From Patescibacteria group bacterium (GTDB lineage: Bacteria > Patescibacteriota > WWE3 > UBA101185 > UBA10185), in NCBI GenBank assembly GCA_016926555.1, contig JAFGOI010000002.1, positions 1 through 58,268 of the forward strand: a stretch of DNA of 58,268 bases. The letters are read 5' to 3'. How positions within the stretch are numbered: position 1 is the first letter of the stretch; the number at the start of each line of letters is the position of its first letter. The notes beneath the pieces were generated by a model, which was not told the DNA's origin, did no database searches, and worked only from the letters and a program-made list of their open reading frames with translations. Made by a program: the position numbers and the translations under genes. Below are positions 10,842-19,694 of the stretch, piece after piece.

Positions 10842-12226
10842 AGCTTCCTCTTCACTCTATACATTCCCGAAGAGTGATCCTCCACAACGTAACCTTTTTC
10901 TTCGATTTTCCTTCTCAGCATATCCGCTTTATCCCAAATACCCGCTTTCCTATACTCTTCACGTGTGGCAGCCATATTTTGAATGTCCTTCGGTATCTCA
11001 AATCCTATATGCTCACTCATCCTTAAACCAAGCACCTTGTCCATTTCTACAACAGTGGCTACTTTTGACTCTTCCGATACATCACTTTTGAACAGATCCC
11101 AAAGAACCGCTAATGCTTCAGGCATATTTACATCAGAGTTTAAAGCTGCGTCAAACCTGCTCATATAATCCACGGACACTTTAGCCCCAGGATCTTCCGC
11201 ATATCCTGACACCAAAGTATAAATTTTTTTAAGGGAGTTCTGGGCACTTTCTAAAGCTGTCCAAGTAAAGTTTAAAGAACTTCGATAATGCGCAGTGAGG
11301 TAAAAATATCTCATTGATAATGGTATAAAACCCTTCTCGACAACATCCTCCATAGTATATGCGTTCCCAAGGCTTTTCCCCATTCTGCCCCCATCTACCT
11401 GTAAAAAGGCGCCATGCACCCAGTAATTTACGAATTTCTTTCCCGTGGCTGACTCACTCTGAGCAATTTCATTCTGATGATGGATCATTTTAAGATCCTC
11501 CCCACCCACGTGTATATCAACAGTCTCTCCTAATTCTTCCAGACACATGGCTGAGCACTCTATATGCCAACCTGGAAATCCAACTCCCCACGGTGAATTC
11601 CATTCCTGTGCCCTTTGTTCCTTCCCACGAGATAGCTTCCACAAAGCGAAATCTGTTGGATTTTTCTTCCGCACAGTCGATTCAACCCTAGCACCTTCCA
11701 TTACACTGTCAGATGTTAACCCGGATAATTGTCCATATCTTTCATATTTAGACGAATCGAAGTAGATTCCATCCTCAGTTTGATAAGTGCACCCTTTGTC
11801 TTCAAGGTCAACTATCAATTCTATCATTTGATCTATGTAACTGGTAGCTCTAGTAAACTTGCTTGGTTCCTTCATGTTTAAGACCTTAAAATACTTCATG
11901 AAGTCTTTTGTATAAAAGTCAGCAATTTCCTGGGCTGTTTTTCCCTCTTTTTTCACTGATGTTTCCATCCTGTCATCACCTATATCGGCATCTCCTTCAT
12001 TATCTCCAGTGAGATGTCCCACATCCGTAATATTCATAATGTACTTGACCGGATAATCGAAATACTTGAGCGTTCTATACAAAATATCACCTAACATATA
12101 AGTCCTATAATTTCCTATTGTTACATAATCATAAACAGTAGGTCCACATGTGTACATTGTTACCTCACCTGGATTCATCGGACTGAAATTTTCAACTTGT
12201 TTTGTTAGGGAATTGTATAATTTCAT
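10838..12226 (-). CDS. cysS: Cysteinyl-tRNA synthetase
   Basis: TCGPTVYDYVTIGNYRTY, GWHIECSAM, KMSKS-like GRMGKSLGN. Confidence 0.96.
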   Translation of the reverse strand: MKLYNSLTKQVENFSPMNPGEVTMYTCGPTVYDYVTIGNYRTYMLGDILYRTLKYFDYPVKYIMNITDVGHLTGDNEGDADIGDDRMETSVKKEGKTAQEIADFYTKDFMKYFKVLNMKEPSKFTRATSYIDQMIELIVDLEDKGCTYQTEDGIYFDSSKYERYGQLSGLTSDSVMEGARVESTVRKKNPTDFALWKLSRGKEQRAQEWNSPWGVGFPGWHIECSAMCLEELGETVDIHVGGEDLKMIHHQNEIAQSESATGKKFVNYWVHGAFLQVDGGRMGKSLGNAYTMEDVVEKGFIPLSMRYFYLTAHYRSSLNFTWTALESAQNSLKKIYTLVSGYAEDPGAKVSVDYMSRFDAALNSDVNMPEALAVLWDLFKSDVSEESKVATVVEMDKVLGLRMSEHIGFEIPKDIQNMAATREEYRKAGIWDKADMLRRKIEEKGYVVEDHSSGMYRVKRKL

Positions 12227-12264
12227 ACCGACTAAGATTTTACCATATAAATTTCTAATATGAT

Positions 12265-12888
12265 CTAATAATTTGCTCTCCCCTCCAATGCGCGTTTCAA
12301 CGTAATGTCATCCGCGTACTCAATATCTCCACCAACAGGGAGACCTCTCGCAATTCTTGTAATAACAACCTTATCCTCGTTATATCCTAGATCTCTAAGT
12401 AGTCTGGAAATATACATAGCAGTCGATTCACCTTCTAAACTTGTATTTGTCCCTAATATTATTTCGACGGGTTTAGATGATTGAGTAAACAAATCTTCCA
12501 ATCTTTGTTTTAACTCTTTTATAAACAATTCCTCGGGTCCAACGTGATTAAGCGGATCAATGGTACCATGTAACACGTGATACACACCTGAAAAATTTGT
12601 CTTTTCTATGGCAAATACATCTAAGGGATTCGAAACTACAATAATCTGCCTTTCGTCTCTTTTACTATCACTACATACAGAACATATATCAGTTTCGGAC
12701 ACATTCTTACATATACTACATAGCTTCGTACCTGTTTTTAGACCCACAAGTGAGTCGGCAAAACGCTGTAAATCTTCTTGGGGAAAATGCAGAAGATGGA
12801 ACGTGAGTCTCTGCGCAGTTTTTGGCCCAATTCCGGGCAAACGCTCAAATGACTCTATCAGTCTAAGTATCGGTTTTGGAACTTTCAC
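12265..12888 (-). CDS. recR: Recombination protein RecR
   Basis: RLPGIGPKTAQRLTFHLL, CxxC zinc motif, TOPRIM; GTG start. Confidence 0.96.
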   Translation of the reverse strand: MKVPKPILRLIESFERLPGIGPKTAQRLTFHLLHFPQEDLQRFADSLVGLKTGTKLCSICKNVSETDICSVCSDSKRDERQIIVVSNPLDVFAIEKTNFSGVYHVLHGTIDPLNHVGPEELFIKELKQRLEDLFTQSSKPVEIILGTNTSLEGESTAMYISRLLRDLGYNEDKVVITRIARGLPVGGDIEYADDITLKRALEGRANY

Positions 12889-12929
12889 TTCAATATTCTA
12901 CCAAAATAAAAAAGCGCCTTGTATTACAC

Positions 12930-14573
12930 TTACATCAAAGGCAGTTCTCCATCAAAAGAATTCATCAGTACATCCTTATCAATCTGTATATCTTCATCAT
13001 TTGGCACTACAACATTACGATCTGTAAGTATATGAACTTCTCCAGTTTGTATCTTTCGTGCTCTTTCCTTATTTACTTCACACTCCATTTTTAGCTTCAA
13101 CGAATAAGCATTTTCGAACGCTTCATTAATCAACCTTCTGCTCTTTGGCATATCTAATCTTTCCTTATGAAAGGCATAACATACTTCAATTACTACTGTA
13201 GCCCCCTCAACCCTTATAGGCTTGCTATGTTTCATTATAGCTATTAAAGAATGATTTAATATTTTTACTTCATCTAAAAACACTCGCCAGCCCTTCTTTA
13301 CTTCCTCAAGTGTTATTGCCAGTTTATCTTCTTCTTGGTCTATTAGAAATTCATCCTGCACATCCTCGGCGGGGTTTTTCTTACTATCACTATCTTCCCT
13401 TTTGTCTAACTTACGGTCGCCATCTTTTTTCTCGCTCACGTTCTTCCTATCAGAAGAACCCCTATCCGAATCATGTGATACCGGTTTATTGCCAAGTTCC
13501 CCAACTCCCGGACTATCAGTAAAATGGCACGCCTTAACAATGGCCAGTTCTATTGGAAGCTGTGATATAAATGCATCCTTAATCTGCGGCTGAATACTTA
13601 TGAACTCATCAATTACCTTCACTATCCAAGTCTCTTCAATGTTTCTTGATTGTTCCACGATTTTTTCCGATAAATCTTTAGGAACTATGGACAAAACCTC
13701 ATTAACACCTGAATTAACAAAAAGAAGATCCCGCAAATATCTCAATAGCTCCCCCACCCAAACATATAGATCCAAACCTTCTTCATACGCTTCGTCCACC
13801 ATATTGAGAGCACCCTTTATATCTCGCGTCCCTAAGAAATCTACAAATCTTAAATATCCTTCGTAAGTTTCTAAGTCCGAAAACGAATCTATACTTAACT
13901 CCCCTTCCAAAATCTGCTGAAGAAGCGTCTCTGCATCTCTAAAACCCCCTAAAGAAGCCTGGGCAACTTTTTCCAAATCTTTCTTTGAAATGTTGGCGTG
14001 CTCCATTTCGGCTATGTAACTTAACTTCTCAACTATCTGTTTTATACTGGCCCTCTTAAAGTGGAATATCTGGCAACGAGATTTGATTGTATCTGGAACC
14101 TTATTGGATTCAGTTGTACATAATATAAAAGTAACCCCTCTGGGGGGTTCTTCTAGAGTCTTTAAGAGTGCATTGAAGGCTTCCTTCGTAAGCATATGCA
14201 CTTCATCAATAATGTATACCTTATGTTTACCATAAGAAGGCGCTAGATTTATTTTGCTCTTCAGCTCCCGTATATCATCGATTCCCCGATTACTAGCGGC
14301 ATCAATCTCTATAAGATCTAAAAATGTCCCATCCTTAACCGCATTACATATATCACATGACGTACAAGGATCCCCATTATCATCTATGTTCAAGCAATTC
14401 AAAGCCTTCGCGAGTATTCTTGCTGTAGTAGTTTTTCCTGTTCCCCGGGGTCCAATAAAAAGATACGCATGTACTGTTTTGTTCGCACTCACCTGCTTGG
14501 ACAAGGCATCCGCTGCATCATTGGGGCGTAATATTTCACTAAATTTCTGCGGACGGTACTTGGTATAGAACAT
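12930..14573 (-). CDS. dnaX: DNA polymerase III subunit gamma/tau
   Basis: YRPQKFSEI, GPRGTGKTTTARILAKALNC, IIDEVHMLTKEAFNALLKTLEEPP. Confidence 0.97.
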   Translation of the reverse strand: MFYTKYRPQKFSEILRPNDAADALSKQVSANKTVHAYLFIGPRGTGKTTTARILAKALNCLNIDDNGDPCTSCDICNAVKDGTFLDLIEIDAASNRGIDDIRELKSKINLAPSYGKHKVYIIDEVHMLTKEAFNALLKTLEEPPRGVTFILCTTESNKVPDTIKSRCQIFHFKRASIKQIVEKLSYIAEMEHANISKKDLEKVAQASLGGFRDAETLLQQILEGELSIDSFSDLETYEGYLRFVDFLGTRDIKGALNMVDEAYEEGLDLYVWVGELLRYLRDLLFVNSGVNEVLSIVPKDLSEKIVEQSRNIEETWIVKVIDEFISIQPQIKDAFISQLPIELAIVKACHFTDSPGVGELGNKPVSHDSDRGSSDRKNVSEKKDGDRKLDKREDSDSKKNPAEDVQDEFLIDQEEDKLAITLEEVKKGWRVFLDEVKILNHSLIAIMKHSKPIRVEGATVVIEVCYAFHKERLDMPKSRRLINEAFENAYSLKLKMECEVNKERARKIQTGEVHILTDRNVVVPNDEDIQIDKDVLMNSFDGELPLM

Positions 14574-14640
14574 ATGGAATTAGTATATAATCTCGCGAGT
14601 CATATTTAAATATGACAATGGGTGATATCAGATTTTCAGG

Positions 14641-15180
14641 TTATAAATTCTTATTATTTTCTATACTCTTTTCCAACACAGCTTTCAGATAACCTCCAAT
14701 ATCAAGCTCTGATATTTGTTTAAGTTCATCTTCCGTAAACTTCTGCAGAACCCAGTCTTCCGTAGATAACTGCGGATTCTGAGATCTGCCCACACCTACC
14801 CTTATTCTCCAAAAATCCTGTGACCCCAACATATTAATAATATCCTCAACACCCTTATGCCCTGCAGATCCTGACCCAAACTGGACTCTAACTTCGGAAA
14901 AATCTAAGTCAACATCGTCATGCACCACCCCCAAATTTCTCTTTTCAACCTTATAGAATCCTAAAATCTTACTCACACTCGACCCGGAATTATTCATATA
15001 TGTGGTAGGTTTTATAAACACAAAATCGTCTGAAACACTAATATCCGCGTTAAACTTTCTCTCACTCTGCCAGCTTGAACCTTTCGCATTTACCAGTTTA
15101 TCCAGCAATATAAAACCAGTATTATGCCTTGTTAGCTTATATTTTTCTCCCGGGTTACCCAAACCTGCTATTAAAAACAT
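14641..15180 (-). CDS. pth: Peptidyl-tRNA hydrolase
   Basis: AGLGNPGEKYKLTRHNTGF, KPTTYMNNSG, VHDDVDL. Confidence 0.95.
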   Translation of the reverse strand: MFLIAGLGNPGEKYKLTRHNTGFILLDKLVNAKGSSWQSERKFNADISVSDDFVFIKPTTYMNNSGSSVSKILGFYKVEKRNLGVVHDDVDLDFSEVRVQFGSGSAGHKGVEDIINMLGSQDFWRIRVGVGRSQNPQLSTEDWVLQKFTEDELKQISELDIGGYLKAVLEKSIENNKNL

Positions 15181-15201
15181 TTCAATACTCCTTATCTTCT
15201 C

Positions 15202-15519
15202 TCAATGGTCATCACCATCATGATGAATCCCCAATAAATGCAGAACACCATGTTTCACTAAATCGGATATCTCTTCTTCAACTGAGCACCCTCTATCTTT
15301 AGCCTGCTTCTCAGCCTGCTTCAGATTTACAACAACATCACCCACATATATCTCATTATCACCTAAATCTTTGTTAATACTAAACGATAATACATCGGTA
15401 GAGGAATCTTTATTCCTATACTTTTTATTCATTTTAGAAACTTCATTATCATCAGTTAAGGATATGGAGATTTGATAACGGAATCTATCATCAAAATTCA
15501 TAATCAGGTAGTAACTCAC
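15202..15519 (-). CDS. ybeY: Endoribonuclease YbeY
   Basis: NKKYRNKDSSTDVLSF, HGVLHLLGIHHDGDDH metal-binding motif. Confidence 0.92.
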   Translation of the reverse strand: MSYYLIMNFDDRFRYQISISLTDDNEVSKMNKKYRNKDSSTDVLSFSINKDLGDNEIYVGDVVVNLKQAEKQAKDRGCSVEEEISDLVKHGVLHLLGIHHDGDDH

Positions 15520-15793
15520 AAAATTCTTTTAATACATTAAGTTCCGAAGTTTCTCTTTCTACAACATCTTCCCGTCTAGCTTTTTCCGCCAACTCGATGA
15601 CCTCTCTTCTCTTCTTGAGTTCCTTTTTAAGTATTTTTGCTACATGCGCATCCCCTAATTCTTCTTTCGATGTCCTTAAATCAATTTCCTTGTTTTTTAT
15701 TTGCGCCAATAAATACCTCAACACACTCAGTCTCAGAGTGTCATTACTTTTCATATACTGGGGTAATTTTGATTTTAACTCATCTGTAATCAT
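15491..15793 (-). CDS. GatB/YqeY domain protein
   Basis: LRLSVLRYLLAQIKNKEIDLR... typical YqeY start. Confidence 0.8.
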   Translation of the reverse strand: MITDELKSKLPQYMKSNDTLRLSVLRYLLAQIKNKEIDLRTSKEELGDAHVAKILKKELKKRREVIELAEKARREDVVERETSELNVLKEFCELLPDYEF

Positions 15794-15987
15794 TAATAAT
15801 TTCCCTTTTTTCTCTCCCAGTAGATTTTTCTCGCTAATTCTTTCTTCTTTAATCGTTTCAATTCACTAGGTTTTTTGAAGAACATCCTATCTTTATACTC
15901 ATCTAATGTGTCTTGAACCTGCTTGTTAAATCTTCGTAAAGCCTGCTCCAAGCTTTCGCCATGTCTTACCTTTACTTTTGTCATCAC
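15793..15987 (-). CDS. rpsU: 30S ribosomal protein bS21
   Basis: VKVRHGESLEQALRRFNKQVQ...RFFKKPSE-like; length and basic composition. Confidence 0.9.
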   Translation of the reverse strand: MMTKVKVRHGESLEQALRRFNKQVQDTLDEYKDRMFFKKPSELKRLKKKELARKIYWERKKGNY

Positions 15988-16199
15988 TTGCTAGGTTAAT
16001 CTGCCATCACACAAGCGACCAACCTGATAATACACCTCCAAACATACTCAATTTTAAATATACACTCAGTTCTATACCGAGATAATTATATAACTATATA
16101 CTAAATTGATCAAAAATATTACTACATAACTATTTGCTTTTAGTAAAGGAAAATACTATATCACACTCTTTTATTACCACAAGAGGAAATAGTCTAAAT

Positions 16200-17333
16200 C
16201 TATCTAAAAATGTCCTTAAGTGTCACTAAAAACAAAAGCCCTAGTAAAAACGCCATTCCATATCTGTGAAGTGTTGTTTCCAGCTTGGGATTTATTCTCT
16301 TCCCTCTAATAGCTTCTATCAATACAAATAATACTCTGCCACCGTCTAGAGCGGGAAGAGGGAGTATATTTACTATTGCCAAACTCATAGACATCAAACC
16401 AACAAAGTCCAGCAAACTAAGAAACGCTTCGCGAGTATCTAATTGCAGTATACCTCCTACAAGCTGATATATCCCTACAGGACCGGCTATTGAGCTAGAA
16501 ACGGGTTCCAAATCTTTACTTTCAAACGAAAACGAAATCACCTTTCCAATAGCCTTGATAGAATAGGAAGTTGTGTTATACAAATGAAGGAACCCAGCAA
16601 AGATCCGTTCATATGGTTTGGTATATTCAACAAATATAAACTCCCCTAAATATACACCCAAAATCTCCTCCCCCATATCATTAGTAGTGGGCTGCAAAAT
16701 AACCGTGCGAATCTTGCTTTCATCTCTTTTTGTCATATCTCGCAGCGTCACATTAACTGTAGTTCCTAATTTACCTTTTAATATATCCTTTACACCCTCC
16801 ACTGTAGAGACTTCAGCTCCATCTATTGATATAACGGCCTCCCCATATTTTATCCCTGCTTGGGCAGCCGGAGAATCTTCTCGGATACCTGTAACTACGG
16901 TACCAATACTCCTTGTCTCACCAAATGCGAATTTATAGTCAAAAAACAATGGAAACTCAAAAGACTTAAAGCCATTAGCGAACAGAAAGATATAAAAAAC
17001 AACCACGGCAAGTACCAAGTTCATTCCCACACCTGCAACTAAAACAGCCGCCCTCTGTAATGGTTTCTTTGAAATAAAGCTTTTGGGATCGACTAGATAT
17101 CTTTCTTCGTCCTCATCAACTTCCTCACCCGTTAATTTCACAAAACCGCCGAATGGCAGTAAGTTTAGCGAGTACAGAGTCTCACCTATCTTTTTCCCAT
17201 ACACCATGGGAGGAAGACCTAAACCAAACTCTTCCACACGAATACCGTTTTTCTTAGCGACAAAATAATGCCCTAGTTCGTGAACCAACACCATTACTGA
17301 CAATGTCATCAAGAAAATAAGTAAAGTCATCAT
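16200..17333 (-). CDS. rseP: Site-2 metalloprotease, RseP family, one PDZ domain
   Basis: LVHELGHYFVAKKNGI (HExxH), PDZ-like region, NILPLPALDGGRVLF; strong SD AGGAGGT. Confidence 0.92.
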   Translation of the reverse strand: MMTLLIFLMTLSVMVLVHELGHYFVAKKNGIRVEEFGLGLPPMVYGKKIGETLYSLNLLPFGGFVKLTGEEVDEDEERYLVDPKSFISKKPLQRAAVLVAGVGMNLVLAVVVFYIFLFANGFKSFEFPLFFDYKFAFGETRSIGTVVTGIREDSPAAQAGIKYGEAVISIDGAEVSTVEGVKDILKGKLGTTVNVTLRDMTKRDESKIRTVILQPTTNDMGEEILGVYLGEFIFVEYTKPYERIFAGFLHLYNTTSYSIKAIGKVISFSFESKDLEPVSSSIAGPVGIYQLVGGILQLDTREAFLSLLDFVGLMSMSLAIVNILPLPALDGGRVLFVLIEAIRGKRINPKLETTLHRYGMAFLLGLLFLVTLKDIFR

Positions 17334-17368
17334 TTAATTACCTCCTGAAATATACTAATATAACTAGC

Positions 17369-17917
17369 CTAAATAGACAAAATTTCTTCCTTCTTCGAAG
17401 AACCTATATCCTCAACTTTATCTATATAGTCTCTTACAGTTTCCTCCACCTCTTCACGAAAATAGAATCTATCATCCTCACTTATACTTTTGTCATTAAA
17501 ATCCTTATCAATCTCTTTCATGGTTTCCTGTCTTATGTTTCTAAGGGCAATTTTGCATTCCTCAACCTTAATTGATACTTGCTTTGCAAACTCTTTTCTT
17601 CTTTCTTCTGTTAAAGCCGGTATCTGAATCCTTATTTTGTCTGTATCTTCAATTGGATTTAAACTTAGTTCACTCTCTCTAATCGCCTTCACAACAGCTT
17701 TAAGTAAACTTTTATCCCATAGAACAATAACTAGATTTTGGGCATCCTGCATAGTGATTGACGCCACCTCCTTTATTGTCATAGGAGTCTCGTATGCCAC
17801 TACAGAAATATCATTAATTAATGCGGGACTTGCTCTTCCTGTACTGATATGACTTAGTTCAGTTTTTAGAAATTCAAGAGATTTATCTAATTTCGTTTTT
17901 AGTTCGTGACTGTTCAT
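17369..17917 (-). CDS. frr: Ribosome recycling factor
   Basis: TGRASPALINDISVVAYETPMTIKEVASITMQDAQNLVI. Confidence 0.96.
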   Translation of the reverse strand: MNSHELKTKLDKSLEFLKTELSHISTGRASPALINDISVVAYETPMTIKEVASITMQDAQNLVIVLWDKSLLKAVVKAIRESELSLNPIEDTDKIRIQIPALTEERRKEFAKQVSIKVEECKIALRNIRQETMKEIDKDFNDKSISEDDRFYFREEVEETVRDYIDKVEDIGSSKKEEILSI

Positions 17918-17921
17918 AAGT

Positions 17922-18380
17922 TTAGTTTAACACACTAAACTTAACGAAATCTTTAATTTCTATCTTCTCCCCCACCTTTGCTATAGTTTCATTAATAAGG
18001 TCTTGTACGTTTTTACTGCTATCTCGAATATAATCGTCCTTTAATAAATCGTCCACAGACTCATAATCATCTGTACACACCTGCATGGCAATTTCATCTG
18101 CCAATTTCTTGAAATCATCTGTTTTCGCGACAAAATCTGTTTCACACGCGACAACTACCAAACTACCTATCCTCCCTCCGGAATGGATATACGAAACAAC
18201 AATCCCATCTTTAGTTTCTCTATCAGCCTTCTTAGCCGCTTTATCACCAACTTTTTCCATTAGTATCTGCCTTGCCCTTTTGTAATCACCATTAGTTTCT
18301 TCTAGAGTTTTCTTAACTTCCAACACCCCAGCACCAGTTTCTTCCCTTAATTTCTTAATATTCTTTACATCTAATTTCAT
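17922..18380 (-). CDS. tsf: Elongation factor Ts (short form)
   Basis: IKKLREETGAGVLEVKKTLEETNGD; SLVVVACETDFVAKTDDF. Confidence 0.94.
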   Translation of the reverse strand: MKLDVKNIKKLREETGAGVLEVKKTLEETNGDYKRARQILMEKVGDKAAKKADRETKDGIVVSYIHSGGRIGSLVVVACETDFVAKTDDFKKLADEIAMQVCTDDYESVDDLLKDDYIRDSSKNVQDLINETIAKVGEKIEIKDFVKFSVLN

Positions 18381-19504
18381 TATTTGTCCTCCTTCTTTTT
18401 ATCAATCTTGGATTTTTTGTCTGACTTTTCTTTTTTAGCCAATTTACCGATTTCCTTCATAAGCATATTAATTTGGGATGCAACATTTCTTTCCTCCTGA
18501 TCCAAATAATCGAACGCGGCATTCTCCCTAAGGTCTTTATTTCCCTCGGCAGCTTTCCCCCTTTCGAGGATAACTTCTTCTCTCTTTTTCTTCAGCTCTG
18601 AAAGTTGGTCACGAAGTTGATTGATTTTCGACCTTTTCTTTAAGTCTTCATCCCCAGCTTTACTCTTCCCTTCCCTTTCACCCTCATCAAGTTTCTCACC
18701 AGGTTCCACATACTCGTCATCTACCTTTACCACTCCTTCCTCTATATTGGGTTTCGCCTCTTCTTTTTGGATACTTTCCTCTTCGCTTTCTTCCTCCTTT
18801 TTACTCAATTCATACTCCTTGTACCCAGTTTTAATCGCGGCAGAGATTGATTTCAAAACTAATAAAATAGCTTTAATAGCATCGTCATTCCCAGGAATAG
18901 GATAATTCACTTCGGTAGGGTCAGAATTCGTATCTATTAGAGAAACAATCGGAACATTACATCTTTTTGCTTCTTTCACCGCTGTTTTTTCTCTTCGAGG
19001 GTCAATTATAAAAATAGCTTTAGGAAGTCTTCTTAGGTTAGTTATTCCGCCATATGTCACTGTTAATTTTTCAATCTCACGATCAATAAGAAGTCTTTCC
19101 ATCTTCGTATACTTCTCAAACTCTCCCGCATCCCTCTTTGAAAGATAATCCAGCAATTTATCTATGTTTTTTCGGATAGTACGAATATTGGTTAGCGTGC
19201 CCCCAATCCATCTTTCAGTAACATACATAGCACCGCAATTCTTTGCTTCAAGTTCAATAGTTTCGGCAGCCTGTCTTTTTGTTCCTACAAATATTACATC
19301 TCCACCTTTACTTGCCACCTCGTACAGAAATTCACATGCTTCCTTGAGTAAACTTTCAGTCCGCTCCAAATCAATGATATGAACTCCTTTTTTAACAGTG
19401 TAAATATACTGCTCCATCCTCGGATTCCATCTTCGTGTTCTGTGTCCAAAGTGAACACCTGCGCTTATCATTTCTTTAATTGTCGGTATATTAAATTTAG
19501 CCAT
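18380..19504 (-). CDS. rpsB: 30S ribosomal protein uS2 with charged C-terminal extension
   Basis: VHFGHRTRRWNPRMEQYIYTVKKGVHIIDLERT; extra about 120 aa Glu/Lys-rich tail. Confidence 0.96.
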   Translation of the reverse strand: MAKFNIPTIKEMISAGVHFGHRTRRWNPRMEQYIYTVKKGVHIIDLERTESLLKEACEFLYEVASKGGDVIFVGTKRQAAETIELEAKNCGAMYVTERWIGGTLTNIRTIRKNIDKLLDYLSKRDAGEFEKYTKMERLLIDREIEKLTVTYGGITNLRRLPKAIFIIDPRREKTAVKEAKRCNVPIVSLIDTNSDPTEVNYPIPGNDDAIKAILLVLKSISAAIKTGYKEYELSKKEEESEEESIQKEEAKPNIEEGVVKVDDEYVEPGEKLDEGEREGKSKAGDEDLKKRSKINQLRDQLSELKKKREEVILERGKAAEGNKDLRENAAFDYLDQEERNVASQINMLMKEIGKLAKKEKSDKKSKIDKKKEDK

Positions 19505-19658
19505 TTTAGGTTTTTAGTGAGAGAAAAGTAAATAACTGCGAAGGATTATTTATATTCTCCCTTTATTTTTTGAAATTAGGATCCCGCGATTTATATATCA
19601 CAGCCTAATTCCTCACCTGAAAATATCTTCACAGACAAGAGAGCTTCAGGACTGGTAC

Positions 19659-19687
19659 AAGTTATCACACAATAAATGTTTTGACAA
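19659..19687 (-). promoter_or_regulatory. Putative sigma70-type promoter for rpsB-tsf-frr
   Basis: TTGTCA-17 nt-TAACTT on minus strand upstream of rpsB. Confidence 0.4.
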
Positions 19688-19694
19688 GGTTTGC

